From assembly GCA_020629635.1 (NCBI GenBank), contig JAHDCX010000005.1, positions 2,721 to 66,720 on the forward strand: 64,000 bases of DNA. The letters are read 5' to 3'. The stretch is from Acidimicrobiales bacterium. GTDB lineage: Bacteria; Actinomycetota; Acidimicrobiia; Acidimicrobiales; SHLQ01. A program made the position numbers and the translations under genes. Each line of letters opens with the position of its first letter. The stretch's first letter is position 1. The notes beneath the pieces were generated by a model. The model saw nothing but the letters and a program-made list of their open reading frames with translations. It had not been told where the DNA came from and searched no databases. This document shows positions 25,853 to 37,300 of the stretch, in pieces.

Positions 25853-27147
25853 TCGCCGCCGCCATCGTCGGGCCGAGCCGGACGCTCAGGACGGGCCCCG
25901 TCCTCACCCTCGCCAGGCTCGGGACGTTCGCCACCATCGTCCTCCGGGCGCGCTGGCCGCTCCGGTCGGTCGCCGCCCCCGACCTCTGCACCCTCCGGAG
26001 GATCCTCGCCGTCTTCGGGTTGCGCTGGCCGCTCGGGCCGCTCACCCTCCTCGCCGTCTCCGCCCTCGGGGCGTTCCGGACGTGCCCCATCGTCGCCGCC
26101 ACCCCGACCTGCCTCCGTGATGGAGACCTCGCCGACAAAGCACCCGAGCACATAGGGGAACCCCTCGGTCGTGAAGTAGGCGTAGTTGCCGTCGGCGTCC
26201 AGTCGTCCGTTGCAGCGATCAAGATCGCCCGAGCCCTCGACGTAGGTGTGTGCGGCCCAGGTATCGGAAGCGAACAGGCTCTGGTCGGTGAGCTGCCACG
26301 ACGACGTCAGGTCGCCGCCCGTGTAGATCGGGAAGCCGTCGAATGCGTAGCCGACGAGTTGGGGTCCCGCGGCGACCTCTTCGGGCGTGAAGAGGCAGTC
26401 GGTCTCGGTGCTCGTGAGGATCTTGTGGGTATGGAATCCGGTCGGCCCCATGTGGCTCCCGCACGCCGAGATGATGCCGGGCAGCGAATCGACGTCTCCG
26501 CCGGTTCCCTCTGTCGGGCCGTAGATCGGGATGCCGGTCAGCGTGACCGCAGCGGCGCCCAGATACGGCACGTCCGTCACAGCATCGGCCATCGTGGGCG
26601 TCGCGGGGATCGAGAACGAGACCTCTCGTCCCCCTGGGACACCGGGCGACGTGCCGATGTAGGTGTAGTCCGGAACGGCGTTGCCCACCACGACGATCGT
26701 GTCGCCGTCGCAGGTGGCATCGACACGGGGGTCCTCGAGGTCAGGGTTGGCCGACGGTCCAGTGACGAAGAGCGCGGCAGTCGACTCGCAGTCCCCGCTA
26801 CTGCTCGGCGCCTCGATCGAGTCTTGCTCATCGGAAGCGACGGTCGCCCCCGTCGTCGTTCCTTCCCCTGCGTCCGTCGTCGCCGTCCCCGTCCCTTCCT
26901 CTGAGTCCGTCGTGTCTTCGGATGCCGACCCGGTCGTGGTCGTGGATTGATCGACCGGATCATCCACAGCGACGGCATCGCCCTCGACAGCAGCGACGTC
27001 GTCGTCGTTCGACGTTGTCGGCGAAGCAGCGTCGGCGCTCGCAGTCTCCGGGTCGGCAGCCGAGGCGCACGAGCAGAGTATTCCGACGATTCCGAGAGCG
27101 AGCAGAAGACTCCGAAAGCGGTGGTGGGGACCGTTGATCTTGGACAT
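25849..27147 (-). CDS. YHYH-domain lipoprotein with Pro/Glu/Arg-rich tail
   Basis: 432 residues. Lipoprotein signal ending ILCSC (Cys27), a Thr/Ser/Asp/Glu linker to about residue 115, a YHYH domain (about 120-340) with DRCNGRLDADGNYAYFTTEGFPYVLGCF at its end, and a low-complexity tail built of PERP units. The name motif YHYH is replaced by FHTH (GFHTHKIL). Four or more conserved cysteines suggest disulfides. Relatives are thought to bind metals, often beside DUF305. The frame reaches 27246, but the ATG at 27147 starts the signal and lies 7 nt after TACGGT. Confidence 0.85.
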   Translation of the reverse strand: MSKINGPHHRFRSLLLALGIVGILCSCASAADPETASADAASPTTSNDDDVAAVEGDAVAVDDPVDQSTTTTGSASEDTTDSEEGTGTATTDAGEGTTTGATVASDEQDSIEAPSSSGDCESTAALFVTGPSANPDLEDPRVDATCDGDTIVVVGNAVPDYTYIGTSPGVPGGREVSFSIPATPTMADAVTDVPYLGAAAVTLTGIPIYGPTEGTGGDVDSLPGIISACGSHMGPTGFHTHKILTSTETDCLFTPEEVAAGPQLVGYAFDGFPIYTGGDLTSSWQLTDQSLFASDTWAAHTYVEGSGDLDRCNGRLDADGNYAYFTTEGFPYVLGCFVGEVSITEAGRGGGDDGARPERPEGGDGEEGERPERPAQPEDGEDPPEGAEVGGGDRPERPARPEDDGGERPEPGEGEDGARPERPARPDDGGGE

Positions 27148-27154
27148 GGCGGTC

Positions 27155-27160
27155 ACCGTA
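27155..27160 (-). promoter_or_regulatory. -10 box of the YHYH-DUF305 pair (leaderless)
   Basis: TACGGT on the minus strand, 7 nt before the ATG at 27147. Confidence 0.45.
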
Positions 27161-27193
27161 GAGAGGCAACCTGTGGATCTCCTGTGCCGAAGA

Positions 27194-27571
27194 TCAGGCG
27201 GTAGCGGCACCTCGCATCGAGACCACCGCTCGCACGCAAATGGCAAGGCAGACGACCTCGATCACCATGATCGCGAAGAACGCGGCGTTGAACTCGACGA
27301 TCACATCGCTGAGCTCGCGACAGATTGCGCCGGCAAAGGCCGCCGCATAACCGGCGGCATGCCGCAGTGCGACGGCGACGAGCATGGCGATGCCCAAGCC
27401 CAGGTTGCGCCCCGCCCATGAGGTGGCGAGATCATCGGCTCCGTCGATGAAGTTGACGGCTGACGTCGGATCGACGAGCGCTCCGATCCCAATGATCGTG
27501 CCTCCAAGTCCCATGAGAATGGCAAAGAGCGTGATCGCAATGTGGACGCCTTCGGCCTTGATGAAGTTCAT
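27194..27571 (-). CDS. Small four-helix membrane protein
   Basis: 125 residues with four predicted membrane spans (about 10-32, 55-75, 75-95, 95-118) and few polar residues. No clear family; DUF4345/DUF4267-like proteins have this layout. GGGGAG lies 9-10 nt before the ATG. 46 bp upstream of the YHYH gene, which has its own -10 box in that gap, so co-transcription is possible but not required. Confidence 0.7.
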   Translation of the reverse strand: MNFIKAEGVHIAITLFAILMGLGGTIIGIGALVDPTSAVNFIDGADDLATSWAGRNLGLGIAMLVAVALRHAAGYAAAFAGAICRELSDVIVEFNAAFFAIMVIEVVCLAICVRAVVSMRGAATA

Positions 27572-27593
27572 GTCGGTATGTCTCCCCGGTTCG

Positions 27594-27676
27594 TGGTCTG
27601 AATGACCAGAGGTGAGTCTGAAACCGGTTTGGCAGAGTCGTACAGGTCGCGATTCGACGTAGGAGGGTCGCGACCC
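27594..27676. promoter_or_regulatory. Gap with three palindromes upstream of the membrane-protein gene
   Basis: TGGTC-N5-GACCA (27594-27608), AAACCGGTTT (27621-27630) and GGGTCGCGACCC (27665-27676) lie within 83 bp of the 128-bp gap before the four-helix protein. They are candidate regulator sites; no -10 box is convincing. Confidence 0.4.
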
Positions 27677-27699
27677 GACAGATTGCGACCAGTCTGCAG

Positions 27700-28356
27700 T
27701 CAGGCCTGGCCGAGGCCCTCAGGCAGATCTGCAGCGAGGTCGGCGACGTAGGCCGCTTCGAGGCTTGCGTCGACCTCTGCGCCGGTCACGTCGTCCGCTC
27801 CCGTGTGCGCAACAAAGATCTCTCCCGGCGACGGTCGGTCCTCAGCGGGCAACCACTCGTTGGGCGACCACACGTTGCCGCGGCGGAACGCCTTCGCACA
27901 GTGAATGAACGCCTGGGCGATCGTGACCTCGATGGCGGTGGTCGGCCGGCGCAGCTCGTCAACAAAAAGATCCAGCACGCCCGGATCGGTGGTTACCTGA
28001 GCGGCACCATTGACGCGCAGCGCCTCTCCCATTCCGGGGATCACGAAGAGCAGGCCCGCGTGTCCCTGCTCGACGATGTTGCGGAGCGAGTCGAGCCGGT
28101 TGTTGCCGTTGAGATCCGGGATCACCAGTCGATGCTCGTCGAGCACCTTCACGAAGCCTGCCGGCCCGCCCCGCGGCGACACGTCGAGCGCACCGTCGGC
28201 ATCGCTCGTTGCGACAAGGACGAACGGTGAGCGTTCGATGAACCGCCGACATCCGTCGTCGAAGACCGACGACTCCTTTGCGAGCACGGCCTCCGTCGGC
28301 TGGCGATAGAGGGCCGCGAGATCGTCGACGGAGGTGATGGTGTGCGAGCTCGCCAT
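27700..28356 (-). CDS. Pyridoxamine 5'-phosphate oxidase family flavoprotein
   Basis: 218 residues. FMN-binding split-barrel fold: FVLVATSDADGALDVSPRGG, RLVIPDLNGNNRLDSLRNI, HAGLLFVIPG and EALRVNGAAQV, followed by the FIHCAKAFRRGNVWSPNEW segment of the DR_2398/MSMEG-type PPOX subfamily. Likely an FMN- or F420-dependent reductase of unknown substrate in the cytosol. It starts 2 nt after the gyrB stop and should be read from the gyrB transcript. Confidence 0.88.
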   Translation of the reverse strand: MASSHTITSVDDLAALYRQPTEAVLAKESSVFDDGCRRFIERSPFVLVATSDADGALDVSPRGGPAGFVKVLDEHRLVIPDLNGNNRLDSLRNIVEQGHAGLLFVIPGMGEALRVNGAAQVTTDPGVLDLFVDELRRPTTAIEVTIAQAFIHCAKAFRRGNVWSPNEWLPAEDRPSPGEIFVAHTGADDVTGAEVDASLEAAYVADLAADLPEGLGQA

Positions 28357-28358
28357 GA

Positions 28359-30314
<1,956 letters not shown>

Positions 30315-30338
30315 TCACGGGCAAGTTGCAACCGTGTA

Positions 30339-30403
30339 AGTCTACCAGTGCGTCCGGGTCAAGGCGCCGAACACCTCCGACGATCTTGGCGTTGTCAAGG
30401 CGC
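30339..30403 (-). promoter_or_regulatory. gyrB promoter region with direct repeats
   Basis: On the minus strand TAGACT (30344-30339) sits in TGGTAGACT, matching the gyrA extended -10. The 10-mer GCGCCTTGAC occurs twice (30403-30394 and 30367-30358), 36 bp apart, each containing a -35-like TTGAC. Spacing to the -10 is not canonical (12 nt from the nearer one), so the repeats may be regulator sites. Confidence 0.45.
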
Positions 30404-30414
30404 TGCCGCGTGGC

Positions 30415-31158
30415 TCACTTGCCGCCGTTGTTGCCGCGATTCTCCGGACCGTTCTTGCCCGCCGAGGCGCCGTTGCCTGGCGTGTCCACCGGCGGCCCCG
30501 TGCGGTCAGCTGTGCTCGTCTCCACAGGCTCGTCGACGACCGAATCGACGGCATCGGTCTCGTCGCCGTCATTCTCGTCGGTCTCGTCATCGTCGTCGGC
30601 CTCAACGGTGTCGTCGGTGGCCTCGTCGGCGTCGTCCTCTCCGGCGTCGCCGCGGTCCGCGCACGGATCATGGTCGTCGTCATTCTCGTCGCCGTCGGCA
30701 TTCGGGCCACGGTTGGCCTTCGAGGACGCGATCTCGGCGATCGCCTGGCCCTTCTCACACCCTTTGAGATCGGTCGACGTGGCGAAGTCGCTCACCTGCT
30801 GGCCGTGCGTCTCCCGTTCCTCGGCGTCATCAGCTTCCTCCGTCTCCTCATCGGTCGGAGGCTCCTCGTCGGCTGGAGGCACTTCCTCGACAAGCTCGTT
30901 CTCGCCACGGTCGTCTTCTGCGGGAACGTCCGTCTCGGCCGTCGTCTCTTCGGCCTCCACGGCGGCGTTGTCCACCTCCGACTCCAGGTCGGCGTCGAGA
31001 TCGCCAGGCGTCTCGGCGGCGTATACGACGACGGGCTGCGGGTCGGCCTCCAAGAGATCGGCGGCGACGACCCCACCCGTGGCGCTGGCCGCCAGCGCCA
31101 CTCCGGTTGCGACCTTGCCGCCGGTGCTGGCAAACGCCGCGAGGACATTCTTGACCAT
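30415..31158 (-). CDS. Acidic exported or membrane-anchored protein
   Basis: 247 residues. A short basic start (MVKNVLAAFA) and hydrophobic run (VATGVALAASATGGVVAA) look like a signal or anchor, then over 150 residues rich in Asp and Glu (ADEEPPTDEETEEADDAEE and similar), a small block with one Cys (DLKGCEKGQAIAEIASSK), and a Gly/Asn-rich end. No family recognised. It lies between dciA and gyrB; long antisense frames over it are artefacts. The frame reaches 31176; ATG at 31158 begins the signal. Confidence 0.6.
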   Translation of the reverse strand: MVKNVLAAFASTGGKVATGVALAASATGGVVAADLLEADPQPVVVYAAETPGDLDADLESEVDNAAVEAEETTAETDVPAEDDRGENELVEEVPPADEEPPTDEETEEADDAEERETHGQQVSDFATSTDLKGCEKGQAIAEIASSKANRGPNADGDENDDDHDPCADRGDAGEDDADEATDDTVEADDDDETDENDGDETDAVDSVVDEPVETSTADRTGPPVDTPGNGASAGKNGPENRGNNGGK

Positions 31159-31168
31159 GAAGGCACAA

Positions 31169-31182
31169 CGGCCCAAGGGCCG
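31169..31182 (-). terminator. Short hairpin after dciA
   Basis: CGGCCC-AA-GGGCCG, a 5-6-bp stem 27 bp after the dciA stop and just before the acidic-protein ATG. It could be a weak terminator or a leader hairpin. Confidence 0.35.
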
Positions 31183-31209
31183 AATGTCTTGAGTGATTTT
31201 GCCTACTGC

Positions 31210-31536
31210 TCAGCGAGCGAGTTGTACCTCAATCGCCCGGATCTCGTCGGTGTCGAGGGTGTCGCGAATGCGTCGAACGAGCTCGTCGGCCATCCAGCTC
31301 AGCTCACTCACCCAGGCGGGGTCGGCGACCTCGATGTGGAGCACGGCGTCGACGATCCGGATCGGCCGGGTGTGGGTGCCGATGACTTCGCCCACGAGCT
31401 CGGGCCATCGGGTGAACACCGAGTCGATGACCGACGGGGTCGGCGCGTCCATGTGGCCGAGCAGCCGCTCCATCGCCTGGCCGACGGGGCGCGGCCCGTC
31501 CGCCCACCGCCGACCTCGTTGAGGTCTGCTGGTCAC
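31210..31536 (-). CDS. dciA: DciA-like (DUF721) helicase-loading protein
   Basis: 108 residues. DUF721 core: SVFTRWPELVGEVIGTHTRPIRIVDAVLHIEVADPAWVSELSWMADELVRRI. DUF721/DciA proteins load the replicative helicase DnaB in bacteria without DnaC/DnaI, and in Actinomycetota the gene sits beside recF and gyrB, as here. GTG start overlaps the recF stop by 4 nt (GTGA), so translation is coupled to recF. Confidence 0.9.
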   Translation of the reverse strand: MTSRPQRGRRWADGPRPVGQAMERLLGHMDAPTPSVIDSVFTRWPELVGEVIGTHTRPIRIVDAVLHIEVADPAWVSELSWMADELVRRIRDTLDTDEIRAIEVQLAR

Positions 31537-32624
31537 GAGCCCCTCCCGAGTCGAACGACGTGATCGGCGTTCGCTTGTGGCGGAAGGTCGGTTGCCGAGG
31601 TCAGCAGGGTCTGCCCGCCCGGAAGCGCCACCAGGAGCGCCGTTGCCCGGTCGTCGTCCAACTCGGAGAACACGTCGTCGAGGATCAGCAGCGGCGCCAC
31701 TCCCGTGGACGAGCGAACCAACTCGTGGCCCGCGAGCCGGAAGGCGAGCGCAATCGAGCGTTGCTCGCCTTGTGAGGCGTGCGTGCGGGCCGGCATGTCA
31801 TTGAGCATGACCTCGATCTCGTCGCGATGCGGCCCGACCGTCGTCACGCCTCGTCGAACGTCGTCACGCCGAGCCTGCGTCAGCGACGCCGCCAACCCAC
31901 CGTCGAACCAGGGTGCGTCGTATCGCAGGGTGATCTCGTGCGACGCGCCGGCGACCGCTTCGAGCGCCCGCTGCACGTGCGGAAGAAGCTCGGCGACCGC
32001 TGCGGCACGCAACGCTCCAAGCGCGTCACCTGCGGCGGCGAGCTTGGTGTCCCAGACGTCGAGTGTGAAGCCGGCATCGGCGTCGAGCCGACCGCCGCAA
32101 CCCTTCAGCAACGCGTTGCGATGCTTGAGGATCTTGTCGACGTCGGCTCGGATGACCTCGTTGCGCGGATGCCGGCCCACCACCACCTGATCGAGCCAGG
32201 CGCGTCGTTCGCCCGGCGAACCCTTGACAAGTTCGAGATCGTCGGGAGCAAACACGGTGACGTTGAGAACGCCCAGCAGGTCCTTCGCCCTCGCGACCCG
32301 CTGGCGGTTCAGCTGAATGCGCGCACGCCCGGTCCGCGGGAGTTCGGCCTCGAGGAGAAGCTCGCGGGCTTCGGAGTGCAATGTCGCCCGGGCAATCGCC
32401 GCCTCCGCCCCGCTTCGGATCAACGCATCGGTCGGCGCGCCGCGGAAGGACCGGGTGGTCGCCAGCCATCCGATCGCCTCGACGATGTTGGTCTTTCCCG
32501 AACCGTTGGGGCCGATGATCGCCGTCGAGCCCGCCGAGAACTCGAGATCGAGCGACTCGTGCGAACGGAAATCACGCAGCTGAAGATCGTCGAGGACGAG
32601 CGCGGAGCTCGGATCGCTCACCAC
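31533..32624 (-). CDS. recF: DNA replication and repair protein RecF
   Basis: 363 residues. SMC-like ATPase: Walker A GPNGSGKT (38-45), the RecF segment VTVFAPDDLELVKGSPGERRAWLD, signature SQGEQRSIALAFRLA and Walker B LLILDDVFSELD. It loads RecA at gaps with RecO and RecR. The GTG at 32624 (or the next codon, 32621) overlaps the stop of the DUF885 gene, so recF depends on that gene for translation and probably transcription. dnaN, usually upstream, is absent. Confidence 0.96.
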   Translation of the reverse strand: MVSDPSSALVLDDLQLRDFRSHESLDLEFSAGSTAIIGPNGSGKTNIVEAIGWLATTRSFRGAPTDALIRSGAEAAIARATLHSEARELLLEAELPRTGRARIQLNRQRVARAKDLLGVLNVTVFAPDDLELVKGSPGERRAWLDQVVVGRHPRNEVIRADVDKILKHRNALLKGCGGRLDADAGFTLDVWDTKLAAAGDALGALRAAAVAELLPHVQRALEAVAGASHEITLRYDAPWFDGGLAASLTQARRDDVRRGVTTVGPHRDEIEVMLNDMPARTHASQGEQRSIALAFRLAGHELVRSSTGVAPLLILDDVFSELDDDRATALLVALPGGQTLLTSATDLPPQANADHVVRLGRGS

Positions 32625-34279
32625 TTCTCCCGGAGTTGACTGCGCAGCAGGTCGAGCCCGACGGCGCCGACGGCGAGCACGTCGTCATGCCACACCTTGG
32701 GATCCCAGCGGTCGGTCGCCATTGCCTCTTCTCGGAGGTCGAGCAGGGCTTGTTCGCCGATCTTGTAGCTGATGGCCTGACCCGGCCAACCGAAGTAGCG
32801 GACGACCTCGGAGTTCGCCTCCTGTTCGGTGAGGAAACCGCGGGTGAGGAGGAGCTCGAGGGCGCGGTCGTAGTCCCAGCTCTCGCCGGGATGGAAGGGC
32901 TGGTCGTCGGGGATGGCGAACCCGCAATGCATGCCGATGTCGATCACGATCCGGCACGAACGGAACAGCTTGGACACGACGAGACCGATCTCGTACTCGG
33001 GCTTCTCGAGAAAGCCGAGCTCTCCCATCACGTGTTCGGCATAGAGCGCCCACCCCTCGCCCGAGCCGGGATACCAGACCATCATCCGGTGAAAGCGAGA
33101 CAACTCGTCGGCCCGGCAGAACTGAATGCCGACCTGGAGGTGATGCCCCGGGAAGCCCTCGTGGTACGCGGTCGTGACCTCGGTGAACATCGGCAGATGT
33201 TCCCGATCAGCGATCGGGTACCAGACAGCACCGGGTCGACTGAAGTCCTCCGACGGCGGCGTGTAATGGGCGGCGAGCGCACCCCCGGCCTCGTCGACCT
33301 TCACGTCGATCGCTCGGATCTCTTCGGGGACGTCGAAGTGCACGCCCGCAAGTTTCTCGAGCGCGAGGTGCTGGCGCTCGGTCATGTCGGCAATGAACGA
33401 CTCGACGTCGGGGGCCGCCATCGACGGATCGTTCATGAGGCGAAACATGACCTCGTCGACCGTGGCATCGGGATCCACCTTCGGTGCGAGTTCACCGATC
33501 CGGTTCCAGAGACGATCGATCTCGCTCCAACCCCAGGCGTACGTCGCCTCGAGATCAACGCTGCAGCCGAGCCACCGTTGCGCGGACGCAAGATAGCGGT
33601 CGCGTCCGACCGCGTCCTCGAGCGGTGCGTGCGGAAGGTACTCGGCTTCGAGCCAGTCAGCGAAGGCCCCGTACGCCGCTTCGGCGGCTGTCGCCCCTGC
33701 TTCGAGGCGGGAGCGCATGTCCGCGTCGTCGAGTTCGTTGTCGTCGAACCGGGTGACGACAGAACCAAACAGGTGCTTCGACGTGGTGTCACGACACTGC
33801 GTAATCACCTCTCGCACCTGACGCTGCGCAACGATGTCTGCGGCCGCAAGGCCTGCCTCGAGACTCGCTCGATACCCAGCGAGGGCACCCTCGATACCTT
33901 CGAGGCGAGCAGCGATCGCCGCCCAATGCTCGACCGTTTCGGTCGCCATCAGGTCCAGCAGCATCCGGAAATCCTGGGTTGGGCTGGCGATGCTGTTGAG
34001 ATCGCGCCGGTGAAGCCCGGCGTCGGCGTCGGCGACCCATCGGTCGAGCTCGCTGACGAAGACGGCCTTGGCCAGCCGATCGACTGGCGTGTCGACCTCG
34101 ACCCCGTCGGCTTCGACGCGAAGCGCCTCCCACTGAGCACGGCGTTCGGCCACTCCGTCCGGGGAGAGGTCGGTCCACCGATCGTCGTGGCCGGCGATCC
34201 CCGCCATCGTCGCCATGATCGGATCGGCCGCGGCGAGTTCGTCGGTCGCCCGGTCACACAGGTCAAAGATCTCGCTCAT
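32618..34279 (-). CDS. DUF885 family metallopeptidase-like protein
   Basis: 553 residues, the usual length. The C-terminal half holds the zinc-site motif HEGFPGHH and GEGWALYAEHVM, with FGWPGQAISYKIG near the end, all hallmarks of DUF885 proteins, which look like zinc carboxypeptidases; substrates are largely undefined. No signal peptide, so cytosolic. Starts at ATG 34279, 6 nt after TAGGCT without a Shine-Dalgarno (leaderless), and its stop overlaps the recF start. It therefore heads the recF-dciA transcript. Confidence 0.88.
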   Translation of the reverse strand: MSEIFDLCDRATDELAAADPIMATMAGIAGHDDRWTDLSPDGVAERRAQWEALRVEADGVEVDTPVDRLAKAVFVSELDRWVADADAGLHRRDLNSIASPTQDFRMLLDLMATETVEHWAAIAARLEGIEGALAGYRASLEAGLAAADIVAQRQVREVITQCRDTTSKHLFGSVVTRFDDNELDDADMRSRLEAGATAAEAAYGAFADWLEAEYLPHAPLEDAVGRDRYLASAQRWLGCSVDLEATYAWGWSEIDRLWNRIGELAPKVDPDATVDEVMFRLMNDPSMAAPDVESFIADMTERQHLALEKLAGVHFDVPEEIRAIDVKVDEAGGALAAHYTPPSEDFSRPGAVWYPIADREHLPMFTEVTTAYHEGFPGHHLQVGIQFCRADELSRFHRMMVWYPGSGEGWALYAEHVMGELGFLEKPEYEIGLVVSKLFRSCRIVIDIGMHCGFAIPDDQPFHPGESWDYDRALELLLTRGFLTEQEANSEVVRYFGWPGQAISYKIGEQALLDLREEAMATDRWDPKVWHDDVLAVGAVGLDLLRSQLREKW

Positions 34280-34285
34280 GAGGCG

Positions 34286-34291
34286 AGCCTA
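34286..34291 (-). promoter_or_regulatory. -10 box of the DUF885-recF-dciA operon (leaderless)
   Basis: TAGGCT on the minus strand, 6 nt before the ATG at 34279. Confidence 0.55.
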
Positions 34292-34342
34292 GGTCGGTGG
34301 CCGACTCGACGGCATCGAGCTGGATGAGCGCCGGTGATCTCC

Positions 34343-37300
34343 CTATGGGACGGTCACGATGCGGGCCGGTGCGTAGTCGTATTTGCCGGTGGCGTCGTAC
34401 GACAAGACGTCGATGCGCCAACGGCCGGCGGGGACGTCGATCGTGCGAGACCAGTTGACGGTCGTGCCTGGGGTGATGTCGAGCTCGAGCCACTGACCGG
34501 CACCGATCGTGCCGTCAGCGCGCAGGCCCTCCGAACGGTTGTCCTCGTTCCGGATCAGCAATCGGACTCGGGTGACGCCCTGGTCGTCGACAGCGGTTCC
34601 GGTGATCGTGAACGGGCTTCCGACCGTCGCACCGTTGTCGGGCGAGACGGTTTCGGTTGTCGGGAATGCGTCACCGGGCGTCATCCAGAACCACGCATAC
34701 CGACTTGCCGTCTGACGCATGCCGTCGGTGTCGTAGGCGAACGAGCGCACCCAGTAGCGACCTTCGGCGGGCATCGTCATCTCGTACGTCCACGTCGTCG
34801 ACGTCGCCCCGACCTGGTCGACCGATGCGGACCGGTACGCAAGAGCCGACTCGCTCGTCAATGAGCCGTCGGGCATGACGAACCCGCGGCGATCGTTGTC
34901 CCAGATGAGCACTCGGACCTCGGCAACACCGGTGTCGTCGGTGGCGGTTCCGGCGAAGGACATCTGCAAACTCGTGGCATCCGCGCTGAGGTTGCGTGGC
35001 GTGGTGATCCGCGTGTCGGGCGCAGCATTTCCCTCGAAGCCAACGGTGAAGTTGATGCTGATCCGCTCGCCCCACAGGCCGCTGTCGTCCTGTGGCTGGA
35101 TGTACACGAACCACTGGCCGGGTTCGAGATCGGGTGTCGTGAACGCCCAGTTGGAGCGCGTCCCGCCGGGCTGGGTCACGAACGCATCGAACCAGTTCGC
35201 CGTCGTCACACCCGGATTGGGGTTTGGGCCCTCGTTCACGTGGGCGCGGCGGACGTAATAGCGGACACGCTGCACGCCACGATCGTCGAAGATCACGCCG
35301 TTGACCGCGAGCGGTCCGGGCGCGATCAGGTCGCCCTCGGTGAGCGACTGGATCTCGAGCGTCGGCGCCTCGTTGTTGGGCCGATAGGTGATGACGCTCT
35401 GCACGTAACTGCCGCTCGGCTGCCCGGCGTCGTCCCAGGCTCGGGCACGGACAAGCCACTGACCCTCGAACGGCAACGTCACGGTCGGATGACTCCAGTC
35501 GGTCGCCGCCGCTCCGGGCGAGGCCAGCGTCGCGTCGCGATACTGCGTGACGTTGGAGATCGTCGTGTTGTCCGCACGAAGCCATCCACGGGTCTGGTCT
35601 TCGTTCCCGTAGAAGTAGTAGCCGACCTCGACGCGAGCGACGCCACGATTGTCCGTGGCGCGGCCACGCGCGTTGACCGCCGGATCGGTGATCTCGCCGG
35701 CGACCGGTTCGCTGATCCCGATGACCGGAAGTTGCTCGCCTGCATCAGCGAGAACCGTGATGTTCTGCGCGATCGCCTTGGTTTGCGGGAAGTCGTCGAT
35801 CGCCCGGGCTTCGACGCGGTATCGGCCGGGCGGAAGGCCGGGTACGGCAATCTCGTAGGCAGTCGATGTCGCCCCGCGGTTGGCGAGGGTGGCGTCGACC
35901 TGCGCGGTCACCCCGTCCACTCCGGCGATCGTGCCGCCCAGCTGCAGTCCCTGACCGGTCGCGTAGTTGTAGATCCGAACGGTCACCCGATCGACGCCGA
36001 AGTCGTCCTCGGCGAGGCCCCGCATGACAAACCCCTGGTTGGCGGTCAGCGTGGAGTCCTTGGCCGGTTGGTCGATGGTGATCAACGTCGGTGGCTCGTC
36101 CACCCCGTCGTCGCCCACGCGCCGAGTGGCAGAGGACTTCGACGCATCCTTCTGGCCTGACGTGTCGACGGCGAACGCTTGCATCCGCCACGTTCCATCG
36201 ACGGGCACGGTGACCTCGATGCTCCAGTTCGTTCCGGTCTCGCCAGGGTTCGTGAGCGTCGGCGAGAAGGCGTACCAGTCGCCCAGTGAGCCGTCCTCTC
36301 GCAGATATTCGGTGCCCAACTGATCGCGGAGAATGAACACGAGTCGCACCCGGTCGACGCCGATGTCGTCGGTTGCCGTACCCGACACCGTGATGGTCCG
36401 AGCATCGTGATCGACGATCGCCGAGGTGATGAGGGTGTCGGGTGCTTCGTCCACGGCTCCGCCGACCGTGCGGATGCGGATCGACGGTTGCGCGGGGTCC
36501 TTGCCGCCGGCCCGGTCGAAGGCCTTCGCCTTGATCTCGTAGTCGCCGTCTCGAGGCAACACGATCGGCAGGCTCCAGGTGGAGCGGGTCTCACCAGGCG
36601 ATCCGAGCGACGCGACCGACGCGGACCAATCCGCCCCGAAGGACCCGTCGGACTGCAGCCATGTTCGGGTGCCGAGATCGAACACCGTCACCTGCACGCG
36701 GTCGACACCCTCGGGCGCCGTCGCCTCACCCTCGAGCTGAATTGTCGTGCCCGCTTGGAACTGCGCGCCGGTGATGGGTGACGTGATCGTGGTGTCGAGC
36801 GTGTCGACGTCGCCGCCGCCCCCGCCCTGATTGCCGTCACCGGGGTTGAGGCGGTCGAAGAACGCGGCGCGACCGACCGGCTTGTCGGCGACCGTGTCAC
36901 CGTCATGACCGAGCAGAAGCCCGCGATCGATGACCTGGAGCTCGTAGACGCCGTTGAAGCCGTTGGCGCCGGGGTTCCAGTTGAGGGAGTGACCCGTATC
37001 CGGGTCGAGTGCCGCAACCTGCTGGCGGGCAACGACCTCGTTGCCAAGAATCGACGCGTCCTGGTCGCCACCGAAGCCGTAGCTCTTCTCGGGGTCGCCC
37101 GGATAAGGATCGGTGGCGCCTGGCGCTTCGGTGTATTGGAAGTGACCACCGATGTAGACGACGTCGTCGTCGATCGCGGCCGAATAGGTCGAGTCGAAGT
37201 TGCGGGTGATCCAGACGGGCTGCACGTCGTCGGAGCCATCCGCGCGGACGTCGAATCGGACAGCCGTGTCGTTGGTCGGCGGACGATCGCCACCCGAGGT

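Noticed and set aside
30670-31563. 297-residue plus-strand frame over the acidic protein and dciA
   Set aside because: It is antisense to the clearly conserved DUF721 domain and overlaps the recF end.
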